Shown: positions 24,383 to 35,860, numbered from the stretch's first letter. The stretch: 64,000 nucleotides of DNA from Pinus tabuliformis (GCA_031772625.1 CM062816.1:1668373385-1668437384), one strand, 5' to 3'. Made by a program: numbers and translations. Notes: generated by a model from the sequence alone, not told the origin.

Positions 24383-25681
24383 TATTTACTTAGTGGAGGG
24401 GTGGGACCTCCCTTGGAAGGTCTCGGCCTGGTGTTTCGCCCAATGGACATTTCTATTGTGGCTTGGCTCCCTTGGGTTTTAAGTCTTTCAGCCTCTTCTT
24501 CTCTCATTTCTTTACGGGATTTCCTTCCAGCTCTTTTAGTAGGGCGCTCATAGACTTCATCCTCCGAAGATCCTGAGCTTTCTATTGTTTTTTTCCTTGT
24601 AACTTCTGCATATGAGGGGTTGGACAGACTGCCCTGTGTGACTTCAATCTGCTTTTCTTTCTCACCTTCTTTGCATGGAGGGGTGCTTTCTACATGCACC
24701 AGGTTTTCTTGCTCGGATCTATTGGTTTGATCTGTGTGCTTGTTGTCCCTTGTTCGTTTGCTTCATCTTCTTGGTTGGGCTTGGAACTGCTTGGCATCCC
24801 TGTCGTCTTTCCTTTGCTAGGACCTTTTTTTGGGTGTGTTGTTTTCTGGACTCGAATCCATTGTTCCTCTTTTTGTTTGTTTGGTTTCTCTTCTACCTTC
24901 TTCTTGCAATGTTTCGCGAAGTGTCCATGCTCGTGGTAATGTCTGCATTTGAACGGAAGCTGTTCGTAGTCCAGTTCCTGGACATGCACCCAACCTGCAA
25001 CTGTAAGTTTGATTGCTTCCGGTAACCCCTCCTCCAGATCGACTTCAACACATATTCGAGCTCATGAATACTGATCTTTTCTTGTAGCTTTGTCGATATA
25101 TTTACCCAGCGCATTGCCGATATTTTCAAGGGATTTTTTATTCCAGCAGTGGAGAGGCAGATGGGGGAGTCTCACCCATACCGGAACTGCGGAGGGGACA
25201 TCCTGGGAAGGATCGAAGTCTGGGGACCATTTTTTCAGATACAGTCCCTGCGGTCCCATAAAGTATGGGCCATTTCTGAAGATTAAGCTTCTGTCTTCCG
25301 GGTTTTCAAACACAAAGACAAAGTATCCTTTCCCAACAAAGTAGCTTTTCACACCCTCTTTGATCAAGGGGCTTTAGTTTCTTTGTGTCCAATCTTCTAC
25401 TGACTTTGGAGAAGGCCAGAGGCCCGTGAACTGGCCAATGAGGCCTCTCTCTGCTAGATTCAATGCTGCTTTACACGTCTCTTCTTCAGAGAGGGCCACT
25501 GAGGGATTGTATCCAGCCTCTTGATAAACTTTTGCTGGGCCACCGTTGGGGCGCTCTTTGGGCATGCTTCAACCAATGCGTGGAACGCCAATACCTTCGA
25601 AGGAGGAGAGGGCGAGCCCCAGGTAGTGTCCATGATCTCTGAGGGGCGCCTCAGGACTGAGCGCAGGGGCGCAGCAGCCAT
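24382..25681 (-). pseudogene. LINE 1 ORF1: DUF4283 and zinc-knuckle RNA-binding protein (broken)
   Basis: ORF1 of plant L1-like elements coats the element's RNA. From the 5' end it shows a Pro/Ala-rich start, then a DUF4283-like domain (GQFTGLWPSPKS, NGPYFMGPQGLYL, VWVRLPHLPLHCW, about 25480-25110). A knuckle region follows, with CRHYHEHGHFAKHC near 24930. Its second Cys is Tyr, whereas LINE 2 keeps CWKCHVYGHFARGC. The C-terminus is charged and ends SK at 24382. A frameshift near 25500-25560 and stops near 25374 and 25062 break it. Each block has a counterpart in the intact ORF1 of LINE 2 at 46245-47630. The start near 25681 is the first ATG in the N-terminal frame and is uncertain. Confidence 0.82.
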
Positions 25682-25827
25682 AAGGGCGCGGGATGAGCTC
25701 TCTGCAGTCAGCAGGTAAGAAATCAGACCCTCCGTGACAATGAGAGGGCCGAGGCGGCCAGCGGCCTCAGGTGCAGGAGGAGAGCGTCGGCTAGGTCAGA
25801 GCCACAACGTAAACCAAAAATATGTTT

Positions 25828-25842
25828 TATATAATAAAAATT
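25828..25842. repeat. Target-site duplication of LINE 1 (right)
   Basis: TATATAATAAAAATT, identical to 19889-19903. It marks the 5' end of the LINE at 25827. Confidence 0.7.
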
Positions 25843-25942
25843 AATATTTTAATATTTCTTAACATTTACCAATTATTTAATTTATATAATCATATTATTT
25901 ATAAATAAATATGAAACAAATTCAATACTCATTAAAAACTCA

Positions 25943-26113
25943 TCCATATTATTGTTTTATAGTTTTGAATTAGTGCTAATCTTTTTTTGTGATTGTCGTC
26001 GGTAGTTGTATCATCACATTTACGAAGTCCATATTATTGTTTTATAGATTTGAATTAGTGCTAATCTTTTTTTGTGATTGTCGTCGGTAGTTGTATCATC
26101 ACATTTACGAAGT
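25943..26113. repeat. Tandem duplication, 85 bp x 2
   Basis: Two almost identical 85-bp units start 'tccatattattgttttatag' and contain 'gattgtcgtcggtagttgta'. They are followed by AT-rich DNA with no gene to about 26800. Confidence 0.9.
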
Positions 26114-26803
26114 CTTAATAGAAAAGTGGTGTGTATTTTTTATCAATCTATTTATTTATTGAAATTTTTAATAATTTATAATAATTTATAAATAATATAT
26201 ATTTTTTAAATAAAAATTAGTTGGTCATATTTATATTAATAAAAAATTTATTTTAATAAATAATAATATAAATTCTAAATAATTTGGAAAAATAAATTTT
26301 ATCTAATTGGAGTAGTTATTGTATTATATAGTTTAGAAGTTCGTACTTATTTAATTTTAAATTATAATGTTATAGTATTTGTTAGATTAGGTTATCCATA
26401 TAAAGTAAATGACTATTAAAAATTGATTGACATCAAAATATTTATCTGATGAAACATTTCACATTGTGAAATTTAAAAATTTCAAAAAAAAACTAAATTA
26501 TATTTTTATTTTATTATTACTTATAAAAACAATTAATATATGAGTTGACTTATATGTATTTAAAAATACATGTAACAAGATTCTTAGCTATGAAGAATCA
26601 CGTGCGGATTTTAACTCTAAATCTACTAAGCACTATGAGGGATCAAATCTCTTAGTATGCAATCCTCTTTTTAGTGCACAACTAGAGAAAAGGTTTGCAT
26701 CCTCTCGGCTCTTTGGAGTTCTAGAATTTGAACAACATAATAATAAAGTATTTTTACTATAATTTTGTTAAGTGTTTTATGTAATTGCCCCAAGAGGCCC
26801 CGG

Positions 26804-26992
26804 TATGAGGGTGATGTCTGATTCCCTCTGTGCTTAATCTAGAGTTACACATGTCTATTTTATAATAGCTAGCACAACCACATTTATATTATGAGGGTGA
26901 TGTTTGATTCCCTTTGTGCTCAACCTAGAGTTACACATGTCCATTTTATAATAACTAGCACAACCACATTTATATTAATATAAATGTGGTTG
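26804..26992. repeat. Tandem duplication (86 bp x 2) ending in a 32-bp perfect palindrome
   Basis: Two 86-bp units begin TATGAGGGTGATGT at 26804 and 26890, with about six differences. The second runs into a perfect inverted repeat at 26961-26992, whose arms are CAACCACATTTATATT and its complement with no loop. The first unit contains only the left arm. Confidence 0.85.
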
Positions 26993-27767
26993 ATAAACAC
27001 CGATAGACATATAATATAATAATTTATATTAATTTTAATATTAACATTAATAATAATATTAATATTATATTAATAATAATAATAAATTTAAAATAACTTT
27101 AGAAATTAATAATAGCACATATAAGCAAATATTATAAAAAATAATTGAACACAATTTAATAAAACAAAGGATGAAATTAAATAAAACATATTAATAAAAA
27201 TTAATAACCTAAATATATAACATTATTTATGATAGAAAAATATGATAAAATAAACAATCAAATTAACAATGAAACATTAATAATAAAAATTAACAACCGA
27301 AATAGATATACAAAACCATAACATTAACGAATGTGAAATGTTTCTAAAATAATGTTGGTAATTAAAAATATAAAATAATGTTACTAATTAAGTATAAGCA
27401 TAGGAAAAACTAAATACATTGAAGAGAACATAAATTTCGACATCAACAACAATTGTTGTCAATCACTAACAAGCATTCACGATAGTTAAGAAATGATGAT
27501 TCTGACAATGTTGCTCACAATGCAACAAAGAAATGAGATGAAATTTTAAACATTACAGGACCAATGACAACAATCCAAAGTTTAGTAACATTGAAAGAAA
27601 TAATAATAACAATAACACCACATTCGACAACAAAATTCAACTCTCAACACTCGACCACAACACAATTATTTCATAGCAACCTCTTCCAAAACACACCCAA
27701 AGCGGTGGCAAAAGCAACACCAATTCAAATCAATAGGATAATGATCACAATACTTCATGCTTTCAAG
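26993..27767. other. AT-rich stretch, no gene
   Basis: Mostly A and T, with ATT/TAA-type short runs. No coding signal or repeat structure beyond low complexity. It may include the 3' end of the Helitron, but I could not identify a CTRR end with a hairpin. Confidence 0.4.
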
Positions 27768-27989
27768 TCAGTCCCTTCTCGTCTTCCTCCCTGATTCTCT
27801 TTGGTGCAAATGATATAAAGTTTGAACATTTGATTTCATTCCACTCAAAACACGGATATGCTCATCGACAAAATCAGGATGGAAGCCATGTCTTCTATCA
27901 AACCTTGCACGAATAAAAGTAACAAAACTAATGGTTTTTGTAATTGAATTAATCGCTCTGATGTAATAATTACCATCAATGTTCTCCAT
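27768..27989 (-). CDS. Hypothetical 73-aa ORF downstream of the Helitron helicase
   Basis: Not recognised. The product is basic and rich in Arg and His in its second half (RARFDRRHGF, ending RKTRRD), with no obvious membrane segment or metal motif. Its composition is less AT-biased than the surrounding sequence. It lies on the same strand as, and about 260 bp beyond, the last recognisable helicase sequence. It could be a further exon of the Helitron or chance. Confidence 0.25.
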   Translation of the reverse strand: MENIDGNYYIRAINSITKTISFVTFIRARFDRRHGFHPDFVDEHIRVLSGMKSNVQTLYHLHQRESGRKTRRD

Positions 27990-28290
27990 ATCTGTGAATC
28001 ATTGACAAAAACATACAATTAAAATCAGTACATTCAAAGAGAACAAATTAACATAAACAAAACTATACATTTATGATTTTGCTTGTTTCATATTGAAACA
28101 TAAATATAAAAGGATTCAAAAGAAGGACATAAAAAAAAACACAAACAACTACAATTCAAGAAATCAAACAACAATTGCTCTGAAATAGTCTATTTACTTA
28201 AAAAATAATTCATAAACACTAAACTGTATTGAAGATTAATACCCAAAAAATGGTATTGACTTTAATAACTCCTCCTATTTCTTTCTACGT

Positions 28291-28305
28291 GTAACATATG
28301 CACTA
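28291..28305. repeat. Target-site duplication of SINE (left)
   Basis: GTAACATATGCACTA, a perfect match to 28514-28528. Confidence 0.9.
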
Positions 28306-28513
28306 GCCCCAAGGGTTGGCTCAGCTGGTCAAAATCAGTGCCTCGCCATCGAGAGGTCACAGGGTCCATTCTCCCCGAAGCCCTTGGGGTTAGGCCTAGC
28401 TAGTGGGTCGCGGGGCTAGATTCCCTTCGGGGTCGATCAGCCCAGATTTTTTCGTGGATGTAGCGCCACCCGTTGACCAGGGTGTCCGTGAACCACAACC
28501 TAAAAAAAAAAGA
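28306..28513 (+). mobile_element. tRNA-derived SINE with perfect 15-bp target duplication
   Basis: A 208-bp GC-rich insert in AT-rich DNA, flanked by identical 15-bp repeats and ending in an A-run (28502-28510). The head has a good RNA polymerase III A box, TGGCTCAGCTGG (28317-28328), and a weaker B box around 28363-28373 (GGTCCATTCTC). The body contains the near-palindromic 'cttcggggtc'. It carries no coding capacity and would be moved by a LINE. The perfect duplication indicates a recent insertion, younger than the Helitron sequence it interrupts. It splits the helicase C-terminal region, which reads up to AYVT at about 28513. Confidence 0.88.
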
Positions 28514-28528
28514 GTAACATATGCACTA
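28514..28528. repeat. Target-site duplication of SINE (right)
   Basis: GTAACATATGCACTA, matching 28291-28305. Confidence 0.9.
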
Positions 28529-28639
28529 TCTTTCATTTTTGCATAACGTTGAAAAGAAAAGGGTGGTGAAATCCACAAACCATCTATTAATTTCACTCTC
28601 GATATAGATATAAATGTTAGACCCTACCTTTCTCTATCT

Positions 28640-29862
28640 CCAATATCTACAGTGGCTCATTGCAAAGTCATCCCCTATGATTTGTGTATTGTCAACGTCC
28701 ATGCCATTTTCAAAGGAATTTGCCTCATATTCCCCCTAAGAACAAGTGGAATAGGTACAAGAATTGGAAAATCCTTATCAAATGGAACACCACAATACTT
28801 TTCAAACATAACTGTAACAAATTGTGGAAGTTGTGGCGACTTTGAACCAGGCGCAAAGAAAATATTTTCAATATATCCAAGTGCACCATTAACGAGACCA
28901 TCTTCAACCCACAAATTACAGGTTAACATCACGAGTTGTCCATGACATAAAAATACTTCACGCTCCAATATATCATCATCACTATCACTTATTTCTATTA
29001 TTCTACTACTTTCTGCAACACATCTTGCAATAGGAGAATTTAACGCTTTAAGCATTTCTTGATTGTGCAAATTGACAAGATTATTCGTCGCAAATAAGTG
29101 AACAGAAGAATCACACAAAATATTTTGTTGTCGATCCAAGAAATTATCAAGACAAGTCATAAGAAAATCCCAATTAGCAAGAGAAGGCTCTGCATTTCGA
29201 ATATTGGTTAAAAGATTGCGAAAATATGCTTGTTTGGGATCATCTCCTTGCTGCTTATAAATTTTGTCCAGAGCGACTACAATGTTGAAGCTTTCCCACA
29301 AAAATTTCCCAACTATTCTACCTACATACAATGGTTTATCCTTAACAAGAGGCAGTTGAGCAAGGTCACCCACAAGAATGATGGACCTACCACCAAAAGG
29401 ACAGTCCTTATTTTCAGGAAAGGCTTCTCGCAAACGAGAATCTATTTGTATGAATAGCCTTGGACCTATAAATCTCATCTCATCAATCAATATATATCAA
29501 ACATGTCTCATTTCCTCTTGGAACACTGCCAAAGCCTGCCCACACAGTGGCTTCATATCTTTTATAGGATTTTTTAAAGCAGAATGTATTGTTTTCCCAT
29601 GTATGTTAAAAGCAACAATACCAGTTGGAGCAAGCAATAACAATGGACTTTTTCCATTCGTTGTTGCACTAGAAAGAGCATGAGAAATACACCCAATGAG
29701 AGAAGACTTCCCTGTTCCAACAATACCTGGAATAATCATTTTCAAAGCACCATCATTTTCACCATTAGCAAAGTGTCGAAAAATAATTTCAAAAGCAGCT
29801 AGTTGTTTTTTTGATAGAGACGAAGGCAACAAATATGTGTCTGTAACGAACCCAGAATTCAA
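28640..29862 (-). pseudogene. Pif1-like helicase domain of the Helitron
   Basis: Superfamily 1 DNA helicase that unwinds donor DNA during Helitron transfer. Visible motifs in order: Walker A as GIVGTGKSSLIG (about 29725), ILIDEMRFI (Walker B region, 29490), GDLAQLPLV (29360), CNLWVEDGLVNGALG (28910) and WTLTIHKS (28685). A TGA between the Walker A half and the Walker B half (about 29497) and a TAG right after HKS (28672) break the frame. In the family that last position is normally Gln (HKSQG), and CAG-to-TAG is a single transition. Confidence 0.88.
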
Positions 29863-29959
29863 AAAACCTACAGACTGTGCATGTTTTATAAAATTGACCC
29901 CTTCTTCTAAGAAATCATTTCACAACATCATTTCCTGCTGGTTCATACTTCTTTCTCCC

Positions 29960-30360
29960 TTTTCCATATATGGATGAATGTTGACTCCGGACGAACCTCC
30001 CATGGAGCATGATAGTGACATGAAATAATAGGCCCTTTTTTATGTAAACAATAATCAACATTGCATTTTGTATGCCTTTGCACACGATTAACTAAATTCT
30101 CATAATCTTCTTAGGAATTACAAGAAAAAATTGGTTTAGTGTTCAAAACACATGGATCAACATTTAAAGTTTGAGGGATCATGACATTTTGACGATGTAT
30201 GTCACGCGAATTCCATGATGTAACATATTTGTCAAAGTACCACTTTGCTACATCAACAACAGTCACATTGGACCAAATTAATGTTTCCATAGCTAGTGCT
30301 TCAGGCAACCACAAAAAACCGTGGATATGGGTGAAACCTCTATGCTACCACTCATACCTA
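29960..30360 (-). pseudogene. Helitron Rep (HUH nuclease) domain
   Basis: Rep endonuclease region that would nick and join Helitron ends. The two-histidine motif is intact as HIHGFLWL at 30329 downwards. A TAG lies just upstream where the family usually has a codon such as CAG. The later segment reads VDYCLHKKGPIISCHYHAPW (30075-30010). Reading continues toward the helicase, with a further stop near 29925. Confidence 0.8.
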
Positions 30361-31912
30361 AAAGGATTGAAAATATGTAGTTAAAATATAATAATCAATC
30401 GAAAAAACATACATTTTCCTTCAAATCATTATTAAATTTTTGGAAAGGAAGAACAAACCTATACCAAAAGTCTCTAGCACAGAGATATCTCTGCAAGGCT
30501 ATGTCATGGAAGATATTGAATCTTTGGTGCATGGACATAGCAACTATATGTGACCAAATAACATTTTGAATCTTTCTGGCATGCTCACTTTGTCGATTAG
30601 AATCTCTGCTTGAAGGCATAACACCATGAAAATCAGACCACTTTGTGTAGCCACACGCAATGTAAAAAACAAAGTAGGGAAACCCAATTGGTTGATGATA
30701 TCAGTTAATTCAGAATGACACTTTGTCCAATAAGCTCCTATACCCCTAAGACAAGATCCAAAATGCATTTAATTTCTCAACCAAATTATTATTTGGCAAA
30801 TCAAAAAGTTGTTGAAGCAACAATAGTTGTAGACACATTTTCATGAATATTTTTCTTTAAAAAAATTGAAGCTATTCCCTAACTACGATGCCGCATAATC
30901 ATATTCAACAAGAAATATCAAAAGCAAGGATGGCTTCCAAATCTCTAATCATAAAATCTCAATATATGCAAACCATATTCATGCATTTCAACATTGCAAA
31001 TTTGAGGATGCAACCAATCAGCATCACTTGTAGGGAATAAAGTGGGGAACACCATATCTAGTAGTCCTTCAGTATTATATTCATTAATGGGAGATGTACC
31101 AATATTTGGCCAATCTATTGGTTCAACGGATGTGTTATTTCCATTTTCAATAAATCTTCTGATTCGATCAACTTCCTGGGATTCATAAAGCGAGAAATAA
31201 AGGATGACGGTGACAGTGCAAACAATTAGCCCCATCTATTTCAATCTCTGCATCCATCCTAGGTATATCATCAACATGACTATCAACATATTATAACCTG
31301 CTAGAAACATCAGTAGGTCTTTCCAGGAGAGAAGCAACTAAATCCATGTCAATTTCAACATCCCTATAGTACTTTTCCATTTCAATTTTATAACGCAACA
31401 CATCCATCACACGTTGTCTCTTCACATAACATTCATAGTATTCAGATTGTACACCTCACCTTCTTACAATAAAAAAATCTAGTTCTTCAACACGTCGTGG
31501 AAGCTTCTTTGCAATCGAAGAAATATCTTGTGGAAAACATATTATGTGGCCGCTATATTTATATTGACCACAACGAGCATGCATTACTTGCAATATTGGA
31601 TTTACCCACGCTATTAGCATCTCTTCAACTTGTGTCAAAATTGTTAGAACCTTAGGCTACTCACTTGGATCCATGTTGTTAAAGTGAGAAAAGCGATGAG
31701 CACCTTTCTCAAACTTACATCTTTTACAAATCGACCCCTCGTGCAATCTAACAACTTGTATACCAGGATAACATTCATTACATACATGGCACATATGCAT
31801 AGAAGCCAAACTATCAATCCTCGACCGAAACTTTTTATGCACATCAACCATTTGTTCGCTAAAATGATACCGAACACTTTCATTTTCTCTACGAAACACC
31901 ATCCTAGCTTGG

Positions 31913-32074
31913 CGATCATGTGAAACAACTCGTGGAACTAGAGTATTGGTTATATCATTTCTTTCTATAACAGAATGAGAAATCATTCTTCGATGATCAT
32001 GTGAAACAACTCGTGGAACTGGAGTATTGGTTATATCATTTCTTTCTATAACAGAATGGGAAATCATTCTTCTA
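31913..32074 (-). repeat. 81-bp tandem duplication within the Helitron coding sequence
   Basis: Two in-frame copies encode RRMISHSVIERNDITNT followed by LVPRVVSHD or PVPRVVSHD. They lie directly before the zinc region. The period of 81 bp keeps the frame. Confidence 0.85.
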
Positions 32075-33829
32075 TATTCATTACAGCTGACCAAATTCTG
32101 GTTCGAACAAAGAAAATAATGTTTGTAAGAACGAAATATCTACAAAACAAATCAAATTTATATTAATATAACAAAAAACAATTTACATTTTCTTCATTGT
32201 TGCATCGTCCATGTGCAAGTGGTCGAATTGATATTGCTTGCAAATTTCTTTGTCGACCACTATTCAGCTGAACATAATTCTGTGAAAAAACATCAACAAA
32301 GACATTCGTAAAACAATATAAATTTAACATTGACAACCACTAAACCTTTGAAAATAAATATGCATTAAGCACCTGTGCTCCGTGAAGAGGAAAATTATTC
32401 TCACATTCTTTAGCTTCAACAATATTCTCTGTAGAGCTACATCGACAAATATTGGTTCCAACATTTCCCAAATCATCAACCATTCTAGCAAGCATATTAC
32501 TATCACCAAAAACATCATACGCAACAACTTCTTCTTTGGAATCAAATTCCCTATCTTCCATTATAACATCTGTTGCACCATTTCCACAACCCCCAAGGTT
32601 CTCATCTCTATCAAGGGTCCCTATGTAAACACAATATTCAAAAACATAGAACATCTGAGAAGATATATGGAAGAAGACCAAAATTTCAAGAGAATCAACA
32701 ACAAAGCAAACAAAAATGCAAACAAAATGTTCTGCTATGTACAGATGAAAGTTTCTAAACTTATGATTATTGTTATTGTACATTTCATCATTTCTTGAAG
32801 TTTGACAAGTTGGTCGTCGACCCTCACATTCAGGAAGAAATAAAGGTTTGACTGCTTCCGAATCTATTTGTCGGTTACTAATGATTTTGACACTGTTCTG
32901 AAAAAACAATACGAGAAAAAAAAAGAATAGTAAAAAGTTCAGATCCAGAAGAAAAGAAAATGCAAAAGAAAAAAAAAATTGAACTCCCTACATTGTTCCA
33001 ACAAACACATTACATACAGATTCAGGATGGGTAGCTATATTAACAATATAGTCGCTACCAAGAAATGCCTGACCCTCTTCACCAACACAGTCTCCCAAAT
33101 TTTCAACCATTTCAGGAAATTCCTCATTCCTACAGTTCTCATGAACTCCAAAAACTGCATTTCTTTCATTGTTTTCACAGGAAATACCATTGTTGTTCAT
33201 ATGAAGACTCTCTTTCGAAACACAATATTCTAAAAAAGAAGAAGAGAAAAGTTAGTAAACCTTCAAAAATATAATTTATTTCAGATGATAAACATGCAAT
33301 AAAACGACAATCAAAACAAAATTTACATGTCCTCCTTCTTCATCATTCACTAAATCTCTTTTCTTTCGTTGATACGCAACTCTTCTTCATGCTTTAATGA
33401 CTTCCTTATTTTGTTGATACCACTGTCATTGGTATTCACTTAATCGTTGTCGTGTAGCAGCAGAGGGAGGTTTTTTCACACCACTCTTGCTTCTTATTTC
33501 ACTCAACATCTCTATGATAAAGTTAAAGTCAATTGAAAAGTCATTTCGCAATTCTGTTTCACGCTAATACATACTCTACAATCTTGAAATAACTAAAAAC
33601 TAAGAAAAGTGCAGAGAAGAAATATTTGAGAAATTATGTTTCCCACGACAAACTTGGAACACATACAAAAATGTTCCCCTTACACATAATCGATAGAACA
33701 ACAAGTTGAAGAAATTAAAAACAAAGAAATATGAACCGCATTTGAAATTTACCATACGTATGTCGTCAATATAACTTTAAAATATGAATTACAATGATTT
33801 AAAAAAATAATTCAAAACATACAAAAGGT

Positions 33830-34265
33830 CTTCTGCATTATAAAAAAACAAACATGTTCAAGCCTCAAACACTAAATCAATACATCCACACATATTGCAC
33901 GTATGTCAAGAATACAATCTCCATTATGAATAACTAAAAATACATTTCCATTTTCAATGACATCATCAAAATCATCCACCATTTGTAGATAGAACCATGA
34001 GGCTATCTCCTTAATATAACTTCAAAATGTGAATTACAATGATGTTCAAAAAAATATTTAAAAACATTAAACATAGATATGGTGTTCATTAATACACAAA
34101 AAAGAACATCTTCATGCCTCAAACGCTAATTGAATACATCCACAGGTAGTGGAGGTATGTCAACAATAGAATCTGCATTAGGAATCAATGAAAAAATATT
34201 TCCATTTTCAATGACATCATCAAATTCTTCAACTGTTTGTAGATAGAAGCATGATGCTTCCAGCA
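33830..34265 (-). repeat. Duplicated 3' segment of the F-box gene copy
   Basis: Two diverged copies (about 34265-34070 and 34010-33830) translate to FYLQTVEEFDDVIENGNIF and FYLQMVDDFDDVIENGNVF in the same relation to following sequence (CVDV or PVDV near the end). This is a tandem duplication of the C-terminal part of the F-box protein or its 3' region. Confidence 0.6.
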
Positions 34266-34293
34266 TGGACAATCCATCAAGAATTGTTGTTTT

Positions 34294-35319
34294 TCATATT
34301 CCACTCAGTAAATCATACAACTTTAACTGCACTCCAGACCAACCGAGCATAAGGAATTTTTCTCCAACTATGCACAAAGGTATGTAACCTGCACATTTAG
34401 TATTTATATCCAAAGAGACAAATTGAAGCAACGACCATCTGTGTCCCCAATCATCTTCAAAATATTCCAAACTTTTCTCTTTCGACAGTTGACCAAATTC
34501 AAAATTCTCTACCTTTTCAAGTGACCAAACAGATGTGCCACCATTATTAACAACACAAACAAGTTGATTCTTATATAACCCTAATGACATACATTGTATG
34601 TCAACAATAGGAACAAATGAATAACCCCAATTATTTATGTTCAATTCCAACCAGTAGATAGTGTAACCATAAGTAGGGTAATCTTCATAATCTTTGTCTA
34701 GATATACCCAATAAAAATTTTCTTCAAAGAAGATAGCCTCCTTTGGTGGAGTTACACCACCATATGGAAGCTTTGTCCTCTTCCAAACATTGTCAACACT
34801 ACTGCAAATGAGAAAATGTGAGTCCATGTTTTCACAAACATGTTTCAAAAACACCCATTCATAATTTCCTGGACTGCATTTTTGAAATAAAGAGAAGAAT
34901 CCTCGCTCCCCAACACTAAGAAGTCCAACATTTATAAACGTCTTCGTAAAAGGGTTGACAATGAAATAGTTTTTTGTATGCAAATAAATTGTAGGTGTGC
35001 TGAAGAGAATCATTGATCCCATTGTACATTCAATTATGTATGCAGAATGAAGAAAAGGAAACACCATAGTCGACAACCGACCACTGTTGTTAAGGTATGA
35101 TGCTAGGAAGCAATCATTGCGAAAACGAGTGGACAAAGAAATAAATCCTAACTCTTTCTCATGACATTGATCACAAGCCGCAATAAAAAACGGGTTTTCC
35201 AAAACAAGACACTATTGTTTACAAACCAACTTATATTTCATCAACACCGACAAAGGAAGCCATTGAAAGAGAAGCTCAATAATGTTAAGGGGGAGAAATT
35301 CCCAAATAGCAGTATCCAT
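34294..35319 (-). pseudogene. F-box protein gene copy with one premature stop
   Basis: F-box proteins bind SKP1 and present targets to a ubiquitin ligase. The start is the ATG at 35319 (MDTAIWEFLPLNIIE). Residues 7-36 form a typical F-box with LPLNIIELLF, LPLSVLMKYKLVCK and then a TAG at 35212-35214. A Trp is expected at that spot in the F-box pattern, and TGG-to-TAG is a single G-to-A change. The same frame then stays open for about 300 codons (ENPFFIAACDQ to LYDLLSGI), long enough for a plant F-box C-terminal beta-propeller-like domain. A few Trp and Gly pairs are visible, but I could not define repeats. A TGA closes it at 34294, and related sequence continues beyond. It lies on the same strand as the Helitron gene, about 750 bp from its N-terminus. 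Candidate captured gene, or a chance neighbour. Confidence 0.7.
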
Positions 35320-35343
35320 ACCAAAAGAAACAACCTTTGCTAG

Positions 35344-35860
35344 AAACAAAGGAAAAGTTGTCTTTTGTACTACAAAGAAAAGAAGAAAAATGTTAAATGA
35401 CAATAGGAACAACATTCATTGATTATTTTAATCTAAAAATGGATTAGGAAAACAATCCATTTTCATCTTTACTTGCTTTCTATATACTTCAATATTAGAC
35501 TAAACAAAATAGTGCAACTTAAAAATACAAAATTATTGAAATTTATAACCACTGCCCAAGCACAATTTTTGGAAGCATTTTTCTCAAAGATGGGCAAGTT
35601 AAATAAATGATATTTACCCTCATTATTAATTCAATTATTATGATATATATAAAAAATAAAAATAAAAAATAATACAAAAGTTCAATATTTCAATATTAAG
35701 AAGGACAAATCCCCCATAGTCAAAAAAATGATTTAGATGAGCACATGATGCAAAACCTTTTCAATATAATATTAAAACGGACATTAACGATAAAGTCGTA
35801 TTTGTATAATTCTAATCCGAAAGTATAATTTTAAAGATCAATAATAAAATTATTCAAATT
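35344..35860. other. AT-rich spacer, no gene
   Basis: No coding signal; long A/T stretches only. Confidence 0.4.

Larger units (their letters stand above)
19904..25827 (-). mobile_element. Near full-length L1-type LINE with RNase H domain (LINE 1)
   Basis: A 5.9-kb non-LTR retrotransposon on the minus strand between 15-bp duplications. Order from its 5' end: ORF1 (DUF4283-like domain and zinc knuckle remnant), ORF2 endonuclease, reverse transcriptase, zf-RVT-like Cys/His region and C-terminal RNase H. ORF1 and ORF2 meet in a TAATG stop-start overlap at 24382. The 3' end is a (TA)n tail (plus-strand 19904-19936), not poly(A). Several stops, one frameshift and an A/T insertion show it is dead. 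Plant L1-like LINEs with an added RNase H domain are an established group. LINE 2 at about 41770-47763 is a clear relative. Confidence 0.9.
28529..33540 (-). pseudogene. Helitron Rep-helicase (RepHel) gene, decayed
   Basis: Helitrons move by rolling-circle replication using one protein with a HUH nuclease and a Pif1-like helicase. Read on the minus strand, the parts come in the canonical order. A basic N-terminal segment (about 33520-33330) is followed by acidic spacer segments with gaps that look like introns (33200-32330, 32260-32170). A Helitron Cys-rich zinc region comes next (CHVCNECYPG, CKRCKFEKG, 31830-31640). Then come LTQVEEMLIAWVNP and LPRRVEELDFFIVRR, and the Helitron_like_N domain (31235-30600). 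The Rep motif HIHGFLWL (His codons at 30321-30329) and the helicase (29862-28640) complete it. At least seven stops and one or more frameshifts show it is inactive. Most stops need only one C-to-T change. The upstream end of the gene and the element termini (5' TC, 3' CTRR) were not found. Confidence 0.88.

Noticed and set aside
25930..27500. Helitron 3' terminus (CTRR with hairpin)
   Set aside because: Searched by eye and found no convincing hairpin followed by CTRR; the palindrome at 26961 is not in the right context.
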